A DNA stretch of 64,000 bases from the NCBI GenBank assembly GCA_963817485.1, contig CAWFOR010000005.1, forward strand, positions 1 through 64,000, given 5' to 3'. The DNA is from Hyphomicrobium_A sp963817485. Its GTDB lineage: Bacteria > Pseudomonadota > Alphaproteobacteria > Rhizobiales > Hyphomicrobiaceae. This document shows positions 27,222 to 37,782 of this stretch, one piece after another. Numbering within the stretch: position 1 is the stretch's first letter; each line of letters starts with the position of its first letter. Below the pieces are notes generated by a model, which saw only the letters and a program-made list of their open reading frames with translations, was not told the origin of the DNA and did no database searches. A program made the position numbers and the translations under genes.

Positions 27222-29210
27222 TCAGTGCAAAGTCCGCGACGAGGGGCTCCACGCCGAACGCGGCTGCTCCCCATCCTGCGCCGGCGTTGCCTCGGAGTGA
27301 TAACCCTCCACGGTCCGCATCAGCACGGAATGCATGGTCTCGACGTCGCGCGCGTTCATTGCCGCTTTGAGCAGGCCAAGCTCGCGCTCGAGATCGGCGC
27401 GCGGCAGGAACGGCTCGTCCGAGCGCAAGATGCGCGGGTGCTCGGTTGCCTTTGTGTTGGCGCCGATCAGCAGCTCCTCGTAGAGCTTCTCGCCGGGGCG
27501 CAGGCCGGTGTAGACAATGGCGATATCGCCCTCGGGGGTCTCAGGGGTCCTCACCTCGAGGCCGGTCAGGCGGATCATCAGGCGCGCGAGGTCGTCGATG
27601 CGCACCGGCTCGCCCATGTCGAGCACGAACAAGTCGCCGCCGTGCGCCATGGCGCCGGCCTGGATGACGAGCTCCGCCGCCTCGGGGATCGACATGAAAT
27701 AGCGGATAATCTCGGGATGGGTGACCGTCACGGGGCCACCCGCGCGAATCTGCTGGCGGAATTTTCTGACGACGGAGCCTGAGCTGTCGAGCACGTTGCC
27801 GAAGCGGACCATGGTGAAAACGGTCGAACCTCCGCTCGCGGCTTCGGCCTGCAGGATCAGCTCGGCGAGGCGCTTGCTCGCCCCCATCACGTTGGTCGGC
27901 CGCACGGCCTTGTCGGTAGAGATCAGCACGACGAGCTCGACGCCTTCGGCCTTGGCGCAATCGGCGAGCACCTGCGCGCCGAAGGTGTTGTTCGACAGGC
28001 CGCAGATCGGGTTCTGCTCGACGATCGGAACGTGCTTGTAGGCGGCCGCGTGATAGATGACCTCGACGCCGTGCTGGGCGATCGTTTCGCGCACCTGCGT
28101 GGCATCGAGAACGGAGCCCAGCACGAGGACGAGTTCGGGCCGGGCGGAACCGTGCAATGACCCGATCAAAGTGCACGCCTCTTCCCCAATCTCGTAGAGC
28201 GCTGCTTCCGAGATATCGAGCAGCACAACCCGGCGCGGGCTGTGCTTCAAGAGCTGGCGCACGAGCTCGGAGCCGACCGAGCCGCCGGCTCCCGTGACAA
28301 GGATCGACTTGTCCTGCGTCTTGCGGGCGAGCAGCTCGCTGTTGGGCGGAACCTTGTCGCGTCCAAGCAGGTCGTTGACCTCGAGCGGGCGCAAATCGCT
28401 GACACGCACGCGACCCGACGTGATGTCCTCGATCGCCGGCAGCACCTTCAGCTCGACGGGATGGACGGCCAGCTCCTTCAGCATGCGACGGCGCTCGCGC
28501 CGACGCTCTTCGGGAAGCGCGATCAGGATCTCGCGCACATTGTGCCGCTCGATGAGCGGTCCGAGCCGGTCGGGGTTGTAGACCTTGAGGCCGGCGACAT
28601 ACTGGCGCCAGAGCGAAGGCTCGGTGTCGATGAATGCGACCGGGTCGCGGTCGTTGGCGCGGCGCAGGGCGGCGAGCAGCTGCACGCCGAGCTGTCCGGC
28701 GCCGAAGATGATGACGGCCTTGCGCTCGGCGTCGGCGGGGAGCTCGGCAAGGCGGATGCCGACGCTCTCCAGGAGCATCGCGGCGACGACCCGGCTCGCT
28801 GTGATGAAAAGCGTAGCCAGCACGCCGTAGGCAATCACGACCGAGCGCGGGATGCCCAATTGCCCGGACATGAATACGAGCAGCGACCAGATCAGCACCG
28901 AAAGCCAGATGCAGCCGATGATCCGGGTATGGCCGCGATAGCCGAGATAGCGCGTCACGAGCTTGTAGAGACCGGACAGCGCAAACGTCGAGACCGCGAT
29001 CAGAGGCGCGCTCAGGAACAGCAGCGCCGTCGTCAAATCGCGCGGCACATAGAAGGTCGTGTAGCGCAGCGAGATCGGCAGCCACAGCGCCACGCTGAGC
29101 AAAAGGAAGTCCCAGCCGACCAGGATGCCGCGCTTGTTGAAGCGGGGCAGCTCAAGCAGCCAGGTTTGCCAGCGCGCCCACAAAGGATGGAACGTCGGAA
29201 TCACGGTCAC
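27222..29210 (-). CDS. Membrane-bound nucleotide-sugar 4,6-dehydratase, CapD/WbpM type
   Basis: A 662-residue protein: four membrane helices (about 25-160), a CoA-binding-like Rossmann domain (about 165-280, VIIFGAGQLGVQLLAALRR) and a C-terminal SDR-type dehydratase (about 300-620) with SILVTGAGGSVGSELVRQL, AAYKHVPIVEQNP and ISTDKAVRPTNVMGASKR. These enzymes convert UDP-GlcNAc to a 4-keto-6-deoxy sugar for O-antigen, capsule or exopolysaccharide. In WbpM/CapD relatives the usual Tyr of YxxxK is a Met, as seen here (VMGASKR). Coupled to the glycosyltransferase downstream. Confidence 0.92.
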   Translation of the reverse strand: MTVIPTFHPLWARWQTWLLELPRFNKRGILVGWDFLLLSVALWLPISLRYTTFYVPRDLTTALLFLSAPLIAVSTFALSGLYKLVTRYLGYRGHTRIIGCIWLSVLIWSLLVFMSGQLGIPRSVVIAYGVLATLFITASRVVAAMLLESVGIRLAELPADAERKAVIIFGAGQLGVQLLAALRRANDRDPVAFIDTEPSLWRQYVAGLKVYNPDRLGPLIERHNVREILIALPEERRRERRRMLKELAVHPVELKVLPAIEDITSGRVRVSDLRPLEVNDLLGRDKVPPNSELLARKTQDKSILVTGAGGSVGSELVRQLLKHSPRRVVLLDISEAALYEIGEEACTLIGSLHGSARPELVLVLGSVLDATQVRETIAQHGVEVIYHAAAYKHVPIVEQNPICGLSNNTFGAQVLADCAKAEGVELVVLISTDKAVRPTNVMGASKRLAELILQAEAASGGSTVFTMVRFGNVLDSSGSVVRKFRQQIRAGGPVTVTHPEIIRYFMSIPEAAELVIQAGAMAHGGDLFVLDMGEPVRIDDLARLMIRLTGLEVRTPETPEGDIAIVYTGLRPGEKLYEELLIGANTKATEHPRILRSDEPFLPRADLERELGLLKAAMNARDVETMHSVLMRTVEGYHSEATPAQDGEQPRSAWSPSSRTLH

Positions 29211-29454
29211 CTTCCCCCTTGCGCCCTTCCCCGACAGTCGAAGGCCGCTTAAGCAGCGACAGCAGCAATTCTTGATGCAGGCTCAACAGGATAGCAGATC
29301 GGGCTTTGTTGTCTCAGCGATTTGCCCGATCCGGAAAAATCCGAGAAATAGCATTGGGTTGGCTGCGCCGCTAGGCTCGGCAAACCTTATGCACGCCATG
29401 TTTCGCTCACGTTTGGCGCTCGTATTCGAGTCGCTGCCGCTACGTCGCTCGAGG

Positions 29455-30856
29455 CTATCTCGATCCCGCCTGCAACGCGTCGATCCAGTGGTAGGCGAGC
29501 CAGACCGCAAGTACGCCGAAGAGGACGCCACCGAGCATGCTTCCGGTGAGCACGCCCGCAGCAGCCCCGAGATAGGCGCCGAGCGCGACGAACGGTATCG
29601 TACCGAGCGTCGCACGCCCCCAATTGAGCACGGTCGAATAGTGCGCACGCCCTAACGTGTTGAAGGCGGCGTTGGCGACAAACAGCGCGCCGAGGAAGAC
29701 GAACAGCGGCGCCAGGTAGCGGCAGTAGAAGATGACGAGCTCGGCCGTCTCACCGGTCGCACGAAAGGCGGCGGCGATCGGGTCGGCGAGAAGGGCGAGC
29801 ACGAGCCAGGCAATGCCGGTGAAGGCCGCCGTGACGAGCAGCGATTGGGTGAGCGTTGCCCGCATGCGGTCGAACTCGCGAGCCCCATAGTTCTGGCCGA
29901 TGATCGGACCCACGGTGGCCGACAGAGCGAAGATGGCGCCGAAGGCTACAGACGTGATGCGCCCGAGGATCGCCCAGCCCGCTACCGCGCTGTCACCGAA
30001 CGGTGCGATCGCGCGCGTCACGTAGGCGTTGGCGATTGGGGTCGCGATGTTGGTCAGAACCGCCGGCATTGCGACGGCAAACAGCACCGGCGCATCTGCG
30101 AGAAGCGTCGGCAGCCGCAGGCGTCCCGCGAGGTCGTGCACCCAGATCACGCCGTAGAGCCCGACGCCCATCATGACGAGCCGCGCCACGACCGAGGAGA
30201 TGGCCGCGCCCTCGATGCCGAGACGGAGCCAAAGGATCAGGACGACATCGAGAGCCGTATTCACCACGGCACCGATGAGGGTCACGCTCATGGCGCGGCC
30301 CGGATCTCCTACCGAGCGCAGCACCGAGGCCGAGGTCATGGCGACCGCGAGCGGCGGCATGGCCGGCACCAGAATGTCGAGGTACGTCGTGGCAAGGCCG
30401 GCGGCACGGCCAGTGGCACCGAGCAGGCTCAGGAAGCCACGGTATGGCAAGCCAGATGGCCAGGCTCAGGATGCTCGCCGCCCCGAACGTCAGCACGTGG
30501 GCGTTGAGCGATAGGCGCCTTCCACGCATGCGCCGGCCGGCACCCAGCGCCGGCGCCACCAGCGACGTCGCGGCAATCGACAGCCCAAGGCCTATCGAGA
30601 CCGTCAGGAACACGATCGACCCGGCAAAACCCACACCCGCGATGATCGCCTCGTCGCCGAGCCAGCTCAGGAACAGGATGTTGGCGAGGTCGCAGAGGAA
30701 GATCGCCATCAGTCCGATGGCGCCTGTCCCCGTCATCACGAGGATGTGCCGGAGGATCGAGCCGCTCACGAACTTGGGCCGCGACGCGTTGGACCGCCGC
30801 GGTCTGCCGGCGCCCTCCGTGAGCGAGCCGCCGCGAGCTGGGGCCGGCGTTGTCAA
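29455..30856 (-). CDS. MATE family efflux transporter (one apparent frameshift)
   Basis: A twelve-helix multidrug/toxin exporter of about 465 residues after repair. The N-terminal part has MAIFLCDLANILFLSWLGDEAI and SIGLGLSIAATSLVAPALGAG; the C-terminal part has VGPIIGQNYGAREFDRM, the typical MATE GQNYGA motif. The frame breaks near 30448: AIWLAIPW continues the first frame while PYRGFLSLLGATG resumes in the next. The start is taken as TTG at 30856, whose TTGA overlaps the recR stop, suggesting translational coupling. An internal ATG (about residue 40) is possible but would lose the N-terminal part of helix 1. Confidence 0.75.
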
Positions 30857-31458
30857 AGCCTGCGCCTCGCCTTGATGGCGGCGGCGAGCGTGCCCTCGTC
30901 AAGATAGTCGAGCTCTCCACCGATCGGCACGCCCTGCGCGAGCCGCGACACCACGACTCCGGTCGGCGCCAGCTGCTCGGTGACGTAGTGGGCCGTGGAC
31001 TGCCCCTCGACGGTTGCGTTCAAGGCGAGCAGAATTTCGTTCGCTTCGCCGGAGCCTGCCCGCTCGATCAGCTTGCCAATGTTGAGCTTGTCGGGACCGA
31101 TGCCGTCGAGCGGGGAAAGATGTCCGCCGAGCACATGGTAGAGGCTGTTGACGACGCCTGCCCGCTCGAGCGCCCACAAATCGCCGATCTCCTCGACGAC
31201 GACGATCATCGAGCGGTCGCGGCGCGGGTCCTGGCACAAGGAACACGGCGAGACCGTATCGAGGTTGCCGCAAACGGGGCATTCGACGATCTTCTCGACC
31301 GCGGCGGCGAGCGCTTGCGACAGCGGCAACAAGAGATCGTTGCGTCGCTTAAGGAGCGCCAGCGCCGCCTTACGTGCAGAGCGCGGCCCGAGCCCCGGCA
31401 GGCGGCCAAGCAACTGCACAATGCGTTCGATTTCTGGGCCTGAGACTTTGCGGGTCAT
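30853..31458 (-). CDS. recR: Recombination mediator protein RecR
   Basis: Works with RecF/RecO to load RecA at gaps. 201 residues. The helix-hairpin-helix PGLGPRSARKAAL (21-33), zinc finger with Cys60, Cys63, Cys72 and Cys75, TOPRIM domain (MIVVVEEIGDLWALE) and C-terminal LAQGVPIGGELDYLDEGTL are all present. In many bacteria recR follows dnaX-ybaB; here those genes are 7 kb away and recR instead precedes a MATE exporter. Confidence 0.96.
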   Translation of the reverse strand: MTRKVSGPEIERIVQLLGRLPGLGPRSARKAALALLKRRNDLLLPLSQALAAAVEKIVECPVCGNLDTVSPCSLCQDPRRDRSMIVVVEEIGDLWALERAGVVNSLYHVLGGHLSPLDGIGPDKLNIGKLIERAGSGEANEILLALNATVEGQSTAHYVTEQLAPTGVVVSRLAQGVPIGGELDYLDEGTLAAAIKARRRL

Positions 31459-31724
31459 GCAGCAACGGTTGAGGCCGCTCGCGCGGCATGCGCCTTTAGC
31501 AGGGCGGGATCGGGTAGTACGACGAGCGCTTCCCTATAGAAGGCCCGCGGGCGACCTGCCAAGTCGGGAAAGACTGCCAACGGCGAGTTGGCCTTGCGCC
31601 AAATCAAAGTAAGACCAATTTCCAAGTCGTAAGCAGCTTCGGCGAGGATTAAAAGGTTTGTACTTAGCCACCTAACGAATAATGCGCACCGCCTGGACTT
31701 CCAGGTAGTGGGAGGAACCCAAAC

Positions 31725-33269
31725 ATGCAACTCATCGTGAAAACGGACACCCCGGCGACGGCGCTGCAGCGCGTCGGCCAGAAGATCAGCATCCGCAATC
31801 GGTACGAGAACTTCATCGGAGGCGGCTGGGTGCCGCCCGCGCAAGGCCGCTACTTCGAGAACCGCACGCCGATCAGTGGCGAGGTCGTCTGCGAGATCGC
31901 ACGCTCGTCCGCCGAGGACATCGAGAAGGCGCTCGACGCCGCGCACGCCGCAGCCAATTCCTGGGGCAAGATGGCTCCGGCCGCCCGCGCCGACGTCCTG
32001 TTCAAGATCGCCGATCGCATGCAGGCGCATCTGACCGAGATCGCCACCGTCGAGACGATCGACAACGGCAAGCCCATCCGCGAGACGATGGCCGCCGACA
32101 TCCCGCTTGCGATCGATCATTTCCGCTACTTCGCGAGCTGCATCCGCGCGCAGGAGGGATCGCTCTCCGAGATCGACGAGACGACGATCGCCTATCACTT
32201 CCACGAGCCGCTCGGCGTCGTCGGCCAGATCATCCCCTGGAACTTCCCCATCCTCATGGCCGTGTGGAAGCTCGCGCCGGCGCTCGCCGCGGGCAACTGC
32301 GTGGTCCTGAAGCCAGCCGAGCAGACGCCATTCAGCATCATGGTGCTGATGGACCTCATCGGCGACCTGCTGCCGCCTGGCGTCCTCAACGTCGTCAACG
32401 GCTTCGGCGTCGAGGCCGGCAAGCCGCTCGCCTCCAACCCGCGCATCGCCAAGATCGCGTTCACGGGTGAGACAACGACCGGCCGTCTCATCATGCAGTA
32501 TGCGGCCGAGAACATCATCCCCGTCACGCTCGAGCTCGGCGGCAAGTCGCCCAACATCTTCTTCGCCGACGTGTTCAACGAGGATGACGCCTTCTTCGAC
32601 AAGGCGCTCGAGGGCTTCACCATGTTCGCCCTCAACCAGGGCGAGGTGTGCACGTGCCCGTCGCGCGCACTTGTCCAAGAGTCGATCTATGACGCCTTCA
32701 TGGAGCGCGCGATCCAGCGCGTAAAGAAGGTCGTGCAGGGCAACCCGCTCGATCCCAACACCATGATCGGCGCGCAGGCCTCCTCCGACCAGCTCGAGAA
32801 GATTCTGTCCTATATCAACATCGGACAGGGCGAAGGCGCCCGCGTGCTGACCGGCGGCAAGCAGGCCGATCTCGGCAAGGGCTTCGAAGGCGGTTACTAC
32901 GTAGAGCCGACCGTGTTCGAGGGCCACAACAAGATGCGCATCTTCCAGGAGGAGATCTTCGGACCGGTCCTCGCGGTCACGAAGTTCAAGACCGAGGAGG
33001 AGGCCCTATCGATTGCCAACGACACGCTTTACGGCCTCGGCTCCGGCGTGTGGTCGCGCGACGGCAATACCGCCTATCGCATGGGCCGCGGCATCAAGGC
33101 GGGCCGCGTCTGGACCAACTGCTACCACCTCTATCCCGCGCACGCGGCGTTTGGCGGCTACAAGCAGTCGGGCGTCGGCCGCGAGACGCACAAGATGATG
33201 CTCGATCACTATCAGCAGACGAAGAACATCCTCGTCAGCTATAGCCCGAAGGCACTCGGGTTCTTCTAA
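31725..33269 (+). CDS. Aldehyde dehydrogenase (ExaC/acetaldehyde dehydrogenase type)
   Basis: Oxidises an aldehyde to the acid with NAD(P)+. 514 residues with Asn173 in PWNFP, the cofactor loop FTGETTTGRLI, general base Glu270 in LELGGKSPN and nucleophile Cys309 in NQGEVCTCPS. The length, the TCP after the cysteine and the DUF779 gene 77 bp downstream match the ExaC-type enzymes used in alcohol metabolism. GGGAGGA upstream supports the ATG. No alcohol dehydrogenase or sigma-54 activator is adjacent. Confidence 0.93.
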   Translation: MQLIVKTDTPATALQRVGQKISIRNRYENFIGGGWVPPAQGRYFENRTPISGEVVCEIARSSAEDIEKALDAAHAAANSWGKMAPAARADVLFKIADRMQAHLTEIATVETIDNGKPIRETMAADIPLAIDHFRYFASCIRAQEGSLSEIDETTIAYHFHEPLGVVGQIIPWNFPILMAVWKLAPALAAGNCVVLKPAEQTPFSIMVLMDLIGDLLPPGVLNVVNGFGVEAGKPLASNPRIAKIAFTGETTTGRLIMQYAAENIIPVTLELGGKSPNIFFADVFNEDDAFFDKALEGFTMFALNQGEVCTCPSRALVQESIYDAFMERAIQRVKKVVQGNPLDPNTMIGAQASSDQLEKILSYINIGQGEGARVLTGGKQADLGKGFEGGYYVEPTVFEGHNKMRIFQEEIFGPVLAVTKFKTEEEALSIANDTLYGLGSGVWSRDGNTAYRMGRGIKAGRVWTNCYHLYPAHAAFGGYKQSGVGRETHKMMLDHYQQTKNILVSYSPKALGFF

Positions 33270-33346
33270 GGGTCGGTGCCGTGGAGTGGGAGATCGGACT
33301 TCACCCGATCTTCCGCTCCCGCTCCGTATAGGCATGACCGTATCTC

Positions 33347-33754
33347 ATGACCGTCTCTAGGGTCTCAAACACGCCCGCCGCCGCCGCCCTGATCGGCAAG
33401 CTGCGCGCGGTCCACGGCGATTTGCTCTTCCATCAATCGGGCGGCTGCTGCGATGGCAGCGCGCCGATGTGCTATCCGCTGGGCGAATTCAAGATCGGCC
33501 AGCGCGACGTCTACCTCGGACGCATCGCGGGATGTCCGCTCTACATCAGCGGGCCGCAATTTGAATATTGGCAGCACACGCATCTGATCATCGATGTCGT
33601 TCCCGGACGCGGCGCCGGCTTCTCGCTGGAAGCCCCCGAGGGCGTGCGCTTCCTGACGCGCTCGCGCGTTTTCACGGACGCCGAGATCGAGGAACTGGAC
33701 CAAGCCGGAGGTCCCCCGCGGGGACCCGATGCCATGCACGCCAACGCCGGCTAG
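33347..33754 (+). CDS. DUF779 protein, aldehyde-dehydrogenase partner
   Basis: A 135-residue cytosolic protein of the DUF779 family with the signature HQSGGCCDGSAPMCYP (four Cys-containing motif), GCPLYISGPQFEYWQHTHLIIDVVPGRG and FSLEAPEGVRFLTRSR. DUF779 genes occur almost always beside this type of aldehyde dehydrogenase; biochemical role unknown, the clustered Cys suggest metal binding or a redox switch. Likely co-transcribed with the dehydrogenase (77-bp gap). Confidence 0.9.
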   Translation: MTVSRVSNTPAAAALIGKLRAVHGDLLFHQSGGCCDGSAPMCYPLGEFKIGQRDVYLGRIAGCPLYISGPQFEYWQHTHLIIDVVPGRGAGFSLEAPEGVRFLTRSRVFTDAEIEELDQAGGPPRGPDAMHANAG

Positions 33755-33929
33755 CGTTAATACGTTGCACGCGAACGTGCTGAGCGTGCTCTTAGTACGT
33801 TCGTACAAACACCTGAAAATGTTTAAATATTGAATGCGCCCCTGAATGAATAAATAAGGGGGATCGTGATCCTATTCTGGCGCTCGCGGGCTAAATCGGC
33901 ATCCCGTCGGGAAATAGGGCACGCGCTGC

Positions 33930-36900
33930 ATGGGATCCCTTACCCCAACGATTGCTCCGACCCCTCCTCACCCCAGAGTGCTCGGGTGGGTCGGGACGAC
34001 CGCCCTCGCCATGGGCGGCAGCAATCAGATGATCTTCATCATCGCGGCGCTGTTCGTCGGCCAAGGCGCAATCCTCGGCCAGGGGAGCGCGGCGGTGCCG
34101 CTGCTCATGTTCGGCGTGCTGCTCGGCTGGGCCGCGGCACCCGCCTGGACCGAACTCGTCCTCATGTGGCCGAACCGCGTCGGCGGCATCTCCGCCGCCT
34201 GCGCCGAGGCATTCCGCCCCTATAATCCGGTGCTCGCCTCGCTCACGGGTACTTGCTACTGGTGGGGCTGGATTCCGACGTGCGGACTGACGGCGTTGCT
34301 GTCCGCGGCCGCTTTCCAGCACTGGTACTTCCCCACCCTGCCGGTCGAAGCTGTTGCTATCGGCATCGTCTGCTCTTTCACCTTCATCAATCTTTGCGGG
34401 ATCGTTTGGGTTGCACGTCTTGCTATTCCGATCGCCACGGCCTCGGCCACGCTTGCGTTTCTTTCGGCCCTGATCCCGATCTTCTCGGGCACGGTCGACT
34501 GGCACCAGGCCTTTTCATATCAGTTGACCACGCCGTTCGAGGGCTGGTTCGGCGACGTCACCTCGGTCATGGCCGGCCTCTACCTGATCGGCTTCACGGC
34601 GCCTGCGTTCGAGGCCGCCGCCTGCCACGTCGGCGAGACGAAGGATCCCAACCGCAACGTGCCGCGCGCCATGCTGGCATCGGGCGCCATGGCCGGTCTC
34701 TACTTCATCGTGCTGCCCGTCGTCTGGCTCGGCGTGCTCGGGCCGGCCAAGCTGGGCGAAGACCTCGCAACCGTGCTCGGTCCGACTTTTGCCCCCCTAC
34801 TTGGGAAGCTTCGGCAAGGCTGCCGCCATATGGTTCATCATTTTCAACATGTTCCACGGCACGCTGCAGCCCCTGGCAGGCGCGGCACGCACCATGTCGC
34901 AGCTTAGCGACGACGGGCTGCTGCCCCGCTTCCTGTCGTGGCGGCTCGCGCGCACGGACTGCCCCTGGGCCGCGACGGTGCTGACGGCGACCTGCGCGAT
35001 CATCTTCCTCATGGCGGGCGATCCCGTGTGGATGATCGCCGCTGCCAACTTCACCTACCTCATCGGCATCTGCATGCCGAACATCGCAGCATGGCTGTTG
35101 CGGCGTGACCAGCCCAACGCCGTCCGCCCCTATCGGGCGCCGCGCGGCACCATCATGCTCGGCGTGGGTGCGGCATCGATCTGGCTGCTCTCGGCGATCC
35201 TCGGCTTCCAGCAATTCGGCCTGCCGACCGTTCTCTTTGGCCTCGCCCTCGCCTACTCCGGCGCCGCACTCTATGCCTGGCGCGTCATCGAGGACCGTAA
35301 GCGGCAGGGGCTGCCGGCATTCGCCCATACGCTGCATCTCAAACTTACCGGCGCGATGCTGTTTGTTCTGATCCTGGATGGAATTGCCTACCTCCTGGCC
35401 GTCAGCACCGTGTCGACCGAGCACAGCGTGCTGGTGTCGGTTTTGGCCGACATCTTCGTCGCCGTCGCACTGCTTACGATCAGCGTCGGCTTGATACTGC
35501 CGGGCATGATCACCTACTCGGCGCAGGAGGTGAGTGCGGCTGCGAAACGGTTAACATGGGGAACGCTACGCGATTTCACGCTCGCAATGCAGGCCCTCGG
35601 GCGCGGCGATCTGCAGGCCGCGCACGCCTCCGTCAACATCGTGCCCGTGAAGACTAACTCCCGCGACGAGCTGGGGGAGATGGCTGCAAGCTTCAATCTA
35701 CTGCAGGAGCAGGTCAGGGACGCCGCCTTCGGGCTCGACGAAGCGCGCGAGAACATGCGCACCGCGCGCGCGGAGCTGCTCGAGCGCCACGAAGAGATTG
35801 CGCATCTTGCGCATCACGATGCGCTGACCGATCTGCCAAATCGCAATTCGCTCACGTCACGCCTGACGCAGACCTTCGAGCGCGCCAAGGTCCGCGGCGA
35901 GACCTTTGCCGTGCTGTCGATCGATCTCGACCAATTCAAGGAGGCCAATGACGTATTCGGCCACATGGTCGGCGATGAGCTTCTGTGCGCGGTCGCGCGC
36001 CGGCTCGAGATTGCGGCTGACGGAGCCTTCGTGTCCCGCGTCGGCGGGGACGAGTTCACGCTCATATCCAGAATGGGCCCGCAGCCGAAGACGGCCGAGG
36101 TGCTTGCGAGCCGCGTACTACAGGCGGTGGCAGACCCCTTCGAGGTGCGCGGGCAAAAGATCCCGCTTGGCCTCAGCATCGGAGCCGCAGTCTATCCGCG
36201 CGACGGCGCCGAGATGCCGACGCTGCTCGCCAATGCCGATGCCGCGCTCTACCGCGCCAAGGTTGATGGCCGCCACACGGCCCGCTTCTTCGATCCCGAG
36301 ATGGATCGCCGCTTGCGCGAGCGCTTCGCGCTGCAGCTCGATCTGCGCTCGGCCATCGCACGCAACGAGCTGTTCCTCAACTATCAGCCGCAGGCCTCGA
36401 TCGACGGCGAGGTATTCGGGTTCGAGGCCCTGGCGCGCTGGCGCCACCCGAGGCTCGGCGTCGTCCCGCCAAGCGAGTTCATCACGCTCGCCGAGCAGAA
36501 CGGCATGATCGTCGAGATCGGCGCATGGGCGCTGCGCGAAGCCTGCCGCGAGGCGACGACTTGGGCAGCCCCGCTGCAGATCGGCGTGAACCTTTCTCCG
36601 GTGCAGTTCCGTTACGGCGATCTGGCCGGCCTCGTACACGTGATCCTCTTGGACACGGGGCTGCCGGCGGCGCGCCTGGAGCTGGAGATCACCGAAGGCG
36701 TCATCTTCGATGACCCGTCGCGCGCGCTTTCTACCCTGCGCCGGCTGAAGGGACTCGGTGTGAAAATCGCCATGGACGATTTCGGTACGGGCTATGCGTC
36801 GATGTCGTCGTTGCAGTCATTCCCGTTCGACAAGATCAAGATCGACCAGAGCTTCGTGTCCGGCGTGGATGCTAATCCCCAGTCGGCGGCGATTGTGCGC

Positions 36901-37101
36901 TCCATCATCGGTCTTGGAAACGCACTGGATATCCCGGTCATCGCCGAGGGGGTGGAGACCGAGGGCGAGCGAACCTTCCTGCGCCGCGAAGGCTGCGCCG
37001 AGATCCAGGGCTTCCTTATCGGGCGCCCGGCCCTCATTGAGATGTACGACGAGCTAACGAGCGGCGCGAAGGTCCGGCAGTTCACTGCAAAGGCTGTCTG
37101 A
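33930..37101 (+). CDS. Amino-acid permease (APC)-HAMP-GGDEF-EAL fusion protein (one apparent frameshift)
   Basis: About 1055 residues after removing one extra G near 34804. The first 450 residues are an APC-superfamily permease with its 12 helices (GGSNQMIFIIAALFVG, AFEAAACHVGETKDPNR, LAGAARTMSQLSDDGLLPRF). Two further helices and a HAMP-like segment (DELGEMAASFNLLQEQV) with a coiled coil follow. The GGDEF domain has an intact GGDEF (36043-36057) but no RxxD I-site. The EAL domain has FEALARWR (36421-36444), NLSPVQF, ELEITEG, DDFGTGYASM and KIDQSFVSG, all the catalytic residues. So a transporter module seems to control c-di-GMP synthesis and/or breakdown. The shift is judged an error because permease homology is continuous across it (APLLG/SFGKAAAIW); if it is real, a permease fragment and a separate signalling protein would result. 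Confidence 0.8.
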
Positions 37102-37275
37102 CGCCCCCTCGATGCTCTGCGCGCTCTCGCCGCACTTCACGGGGCATCTGTTGCGCGCTTCATGTGGCCCGCACGCACTAGGAATTGTGAAATTTCACGT
37201 CAACATTCCGTCCAGGCACGCATTGCGCCGGCCGGCCCGACGGGCGCGCGCGGGACCGCTCTCGAGCAGGAAGCG

Positions 37276-37761
37276 ATGAAGAAGACCGTACTGACGTTCT
37301 TGGTGATCGTGGCTTGCTGGCTCTCGCTACAAGACCCAGGCTTTGCCGACCCGGCATCGCCCTTCAAGGACCTGCCCGGACGATGGGTTGGCGACGGCCG
37401 CCTCGGCTTCAAGGAGGGTAAGTTTGAGGCCGTGAAGTGCCGCGCGACCTACTTTCTTTCCGACGACGGGGTCGAGCTCACGCAGAACATCCGCTGCGCT
37501 TCTGCGAGCGGAAACGTCGAGGTGAAGAGCGCGATCAAGCACAATGGAGACGCACTCACCGGCACCTGGAACGAGCTCGTCTACAATCTCGGCGGCGACC
37601 TCAGCGGACAGGTCTCCCCGAACGGCTTCCGCATCAGCGTGCGCGGCGAGGGCCTGACCGCCAACATGGAGGTCATCGTCCGCGAGGGAAAACAGATCAT
37701 AGAGATCCAGTTCTTTTCCAACACACTCGTCGGATTGACGCTGGTGCTGAGCAAAGGCTGA
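37276..37761 (+). CDS. Exported protein of unknown function
   Basis: 161 residues from the ATG at 37276, preceded by GCAGGAAG. Signal peptide VLTFLVIVACWLSLQDPGFA. The mature part looks like a small beta-barrel (FKDLPGRWVGDGRLGFKEGKFE, CRATYF, TWNELVYNLGGDLSGQV, GFRISVRGEGL). I recognise no named family, though such lipocalin-like exported proteins are common in Hyphomicrobiales. The frame is open to 37162 but the earlier residues are unlikely to be translated. Confidence 0.65.
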   Translation: MKKTVLTFLVIVACWLSLQDPGFADPASPFKDLPGRWVGDGRLGFKEGKFEAVKCRATYFLSDDGVELTQNIRCASASGNVEVKSAIKHNGDALTGTWNELVYNLGGDLSGQVSPNGFRISVRGEGLTANMEVIVREGKQIIEIQFFSNTLVGLTLVLSKG

Positions 37762-37782
37762 CGTATCGGGCGGCCCGCAGCC

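Noticed and set aside
31455..32927. 490-codon minus-strand frame over the aldehyde dehydrogenase
   Set aside because: Antisense shadow of an enzyme with intact catalytic residues; no domain in the frame.
33270..33330. Hairpin after the aldehyde dehydrogenase stop as terminator
   Set aside because: GGGAGATCGG can pair with CCGATCTTCC with a G-U, but no T tract follows and DUF779 is probably in the same unit.
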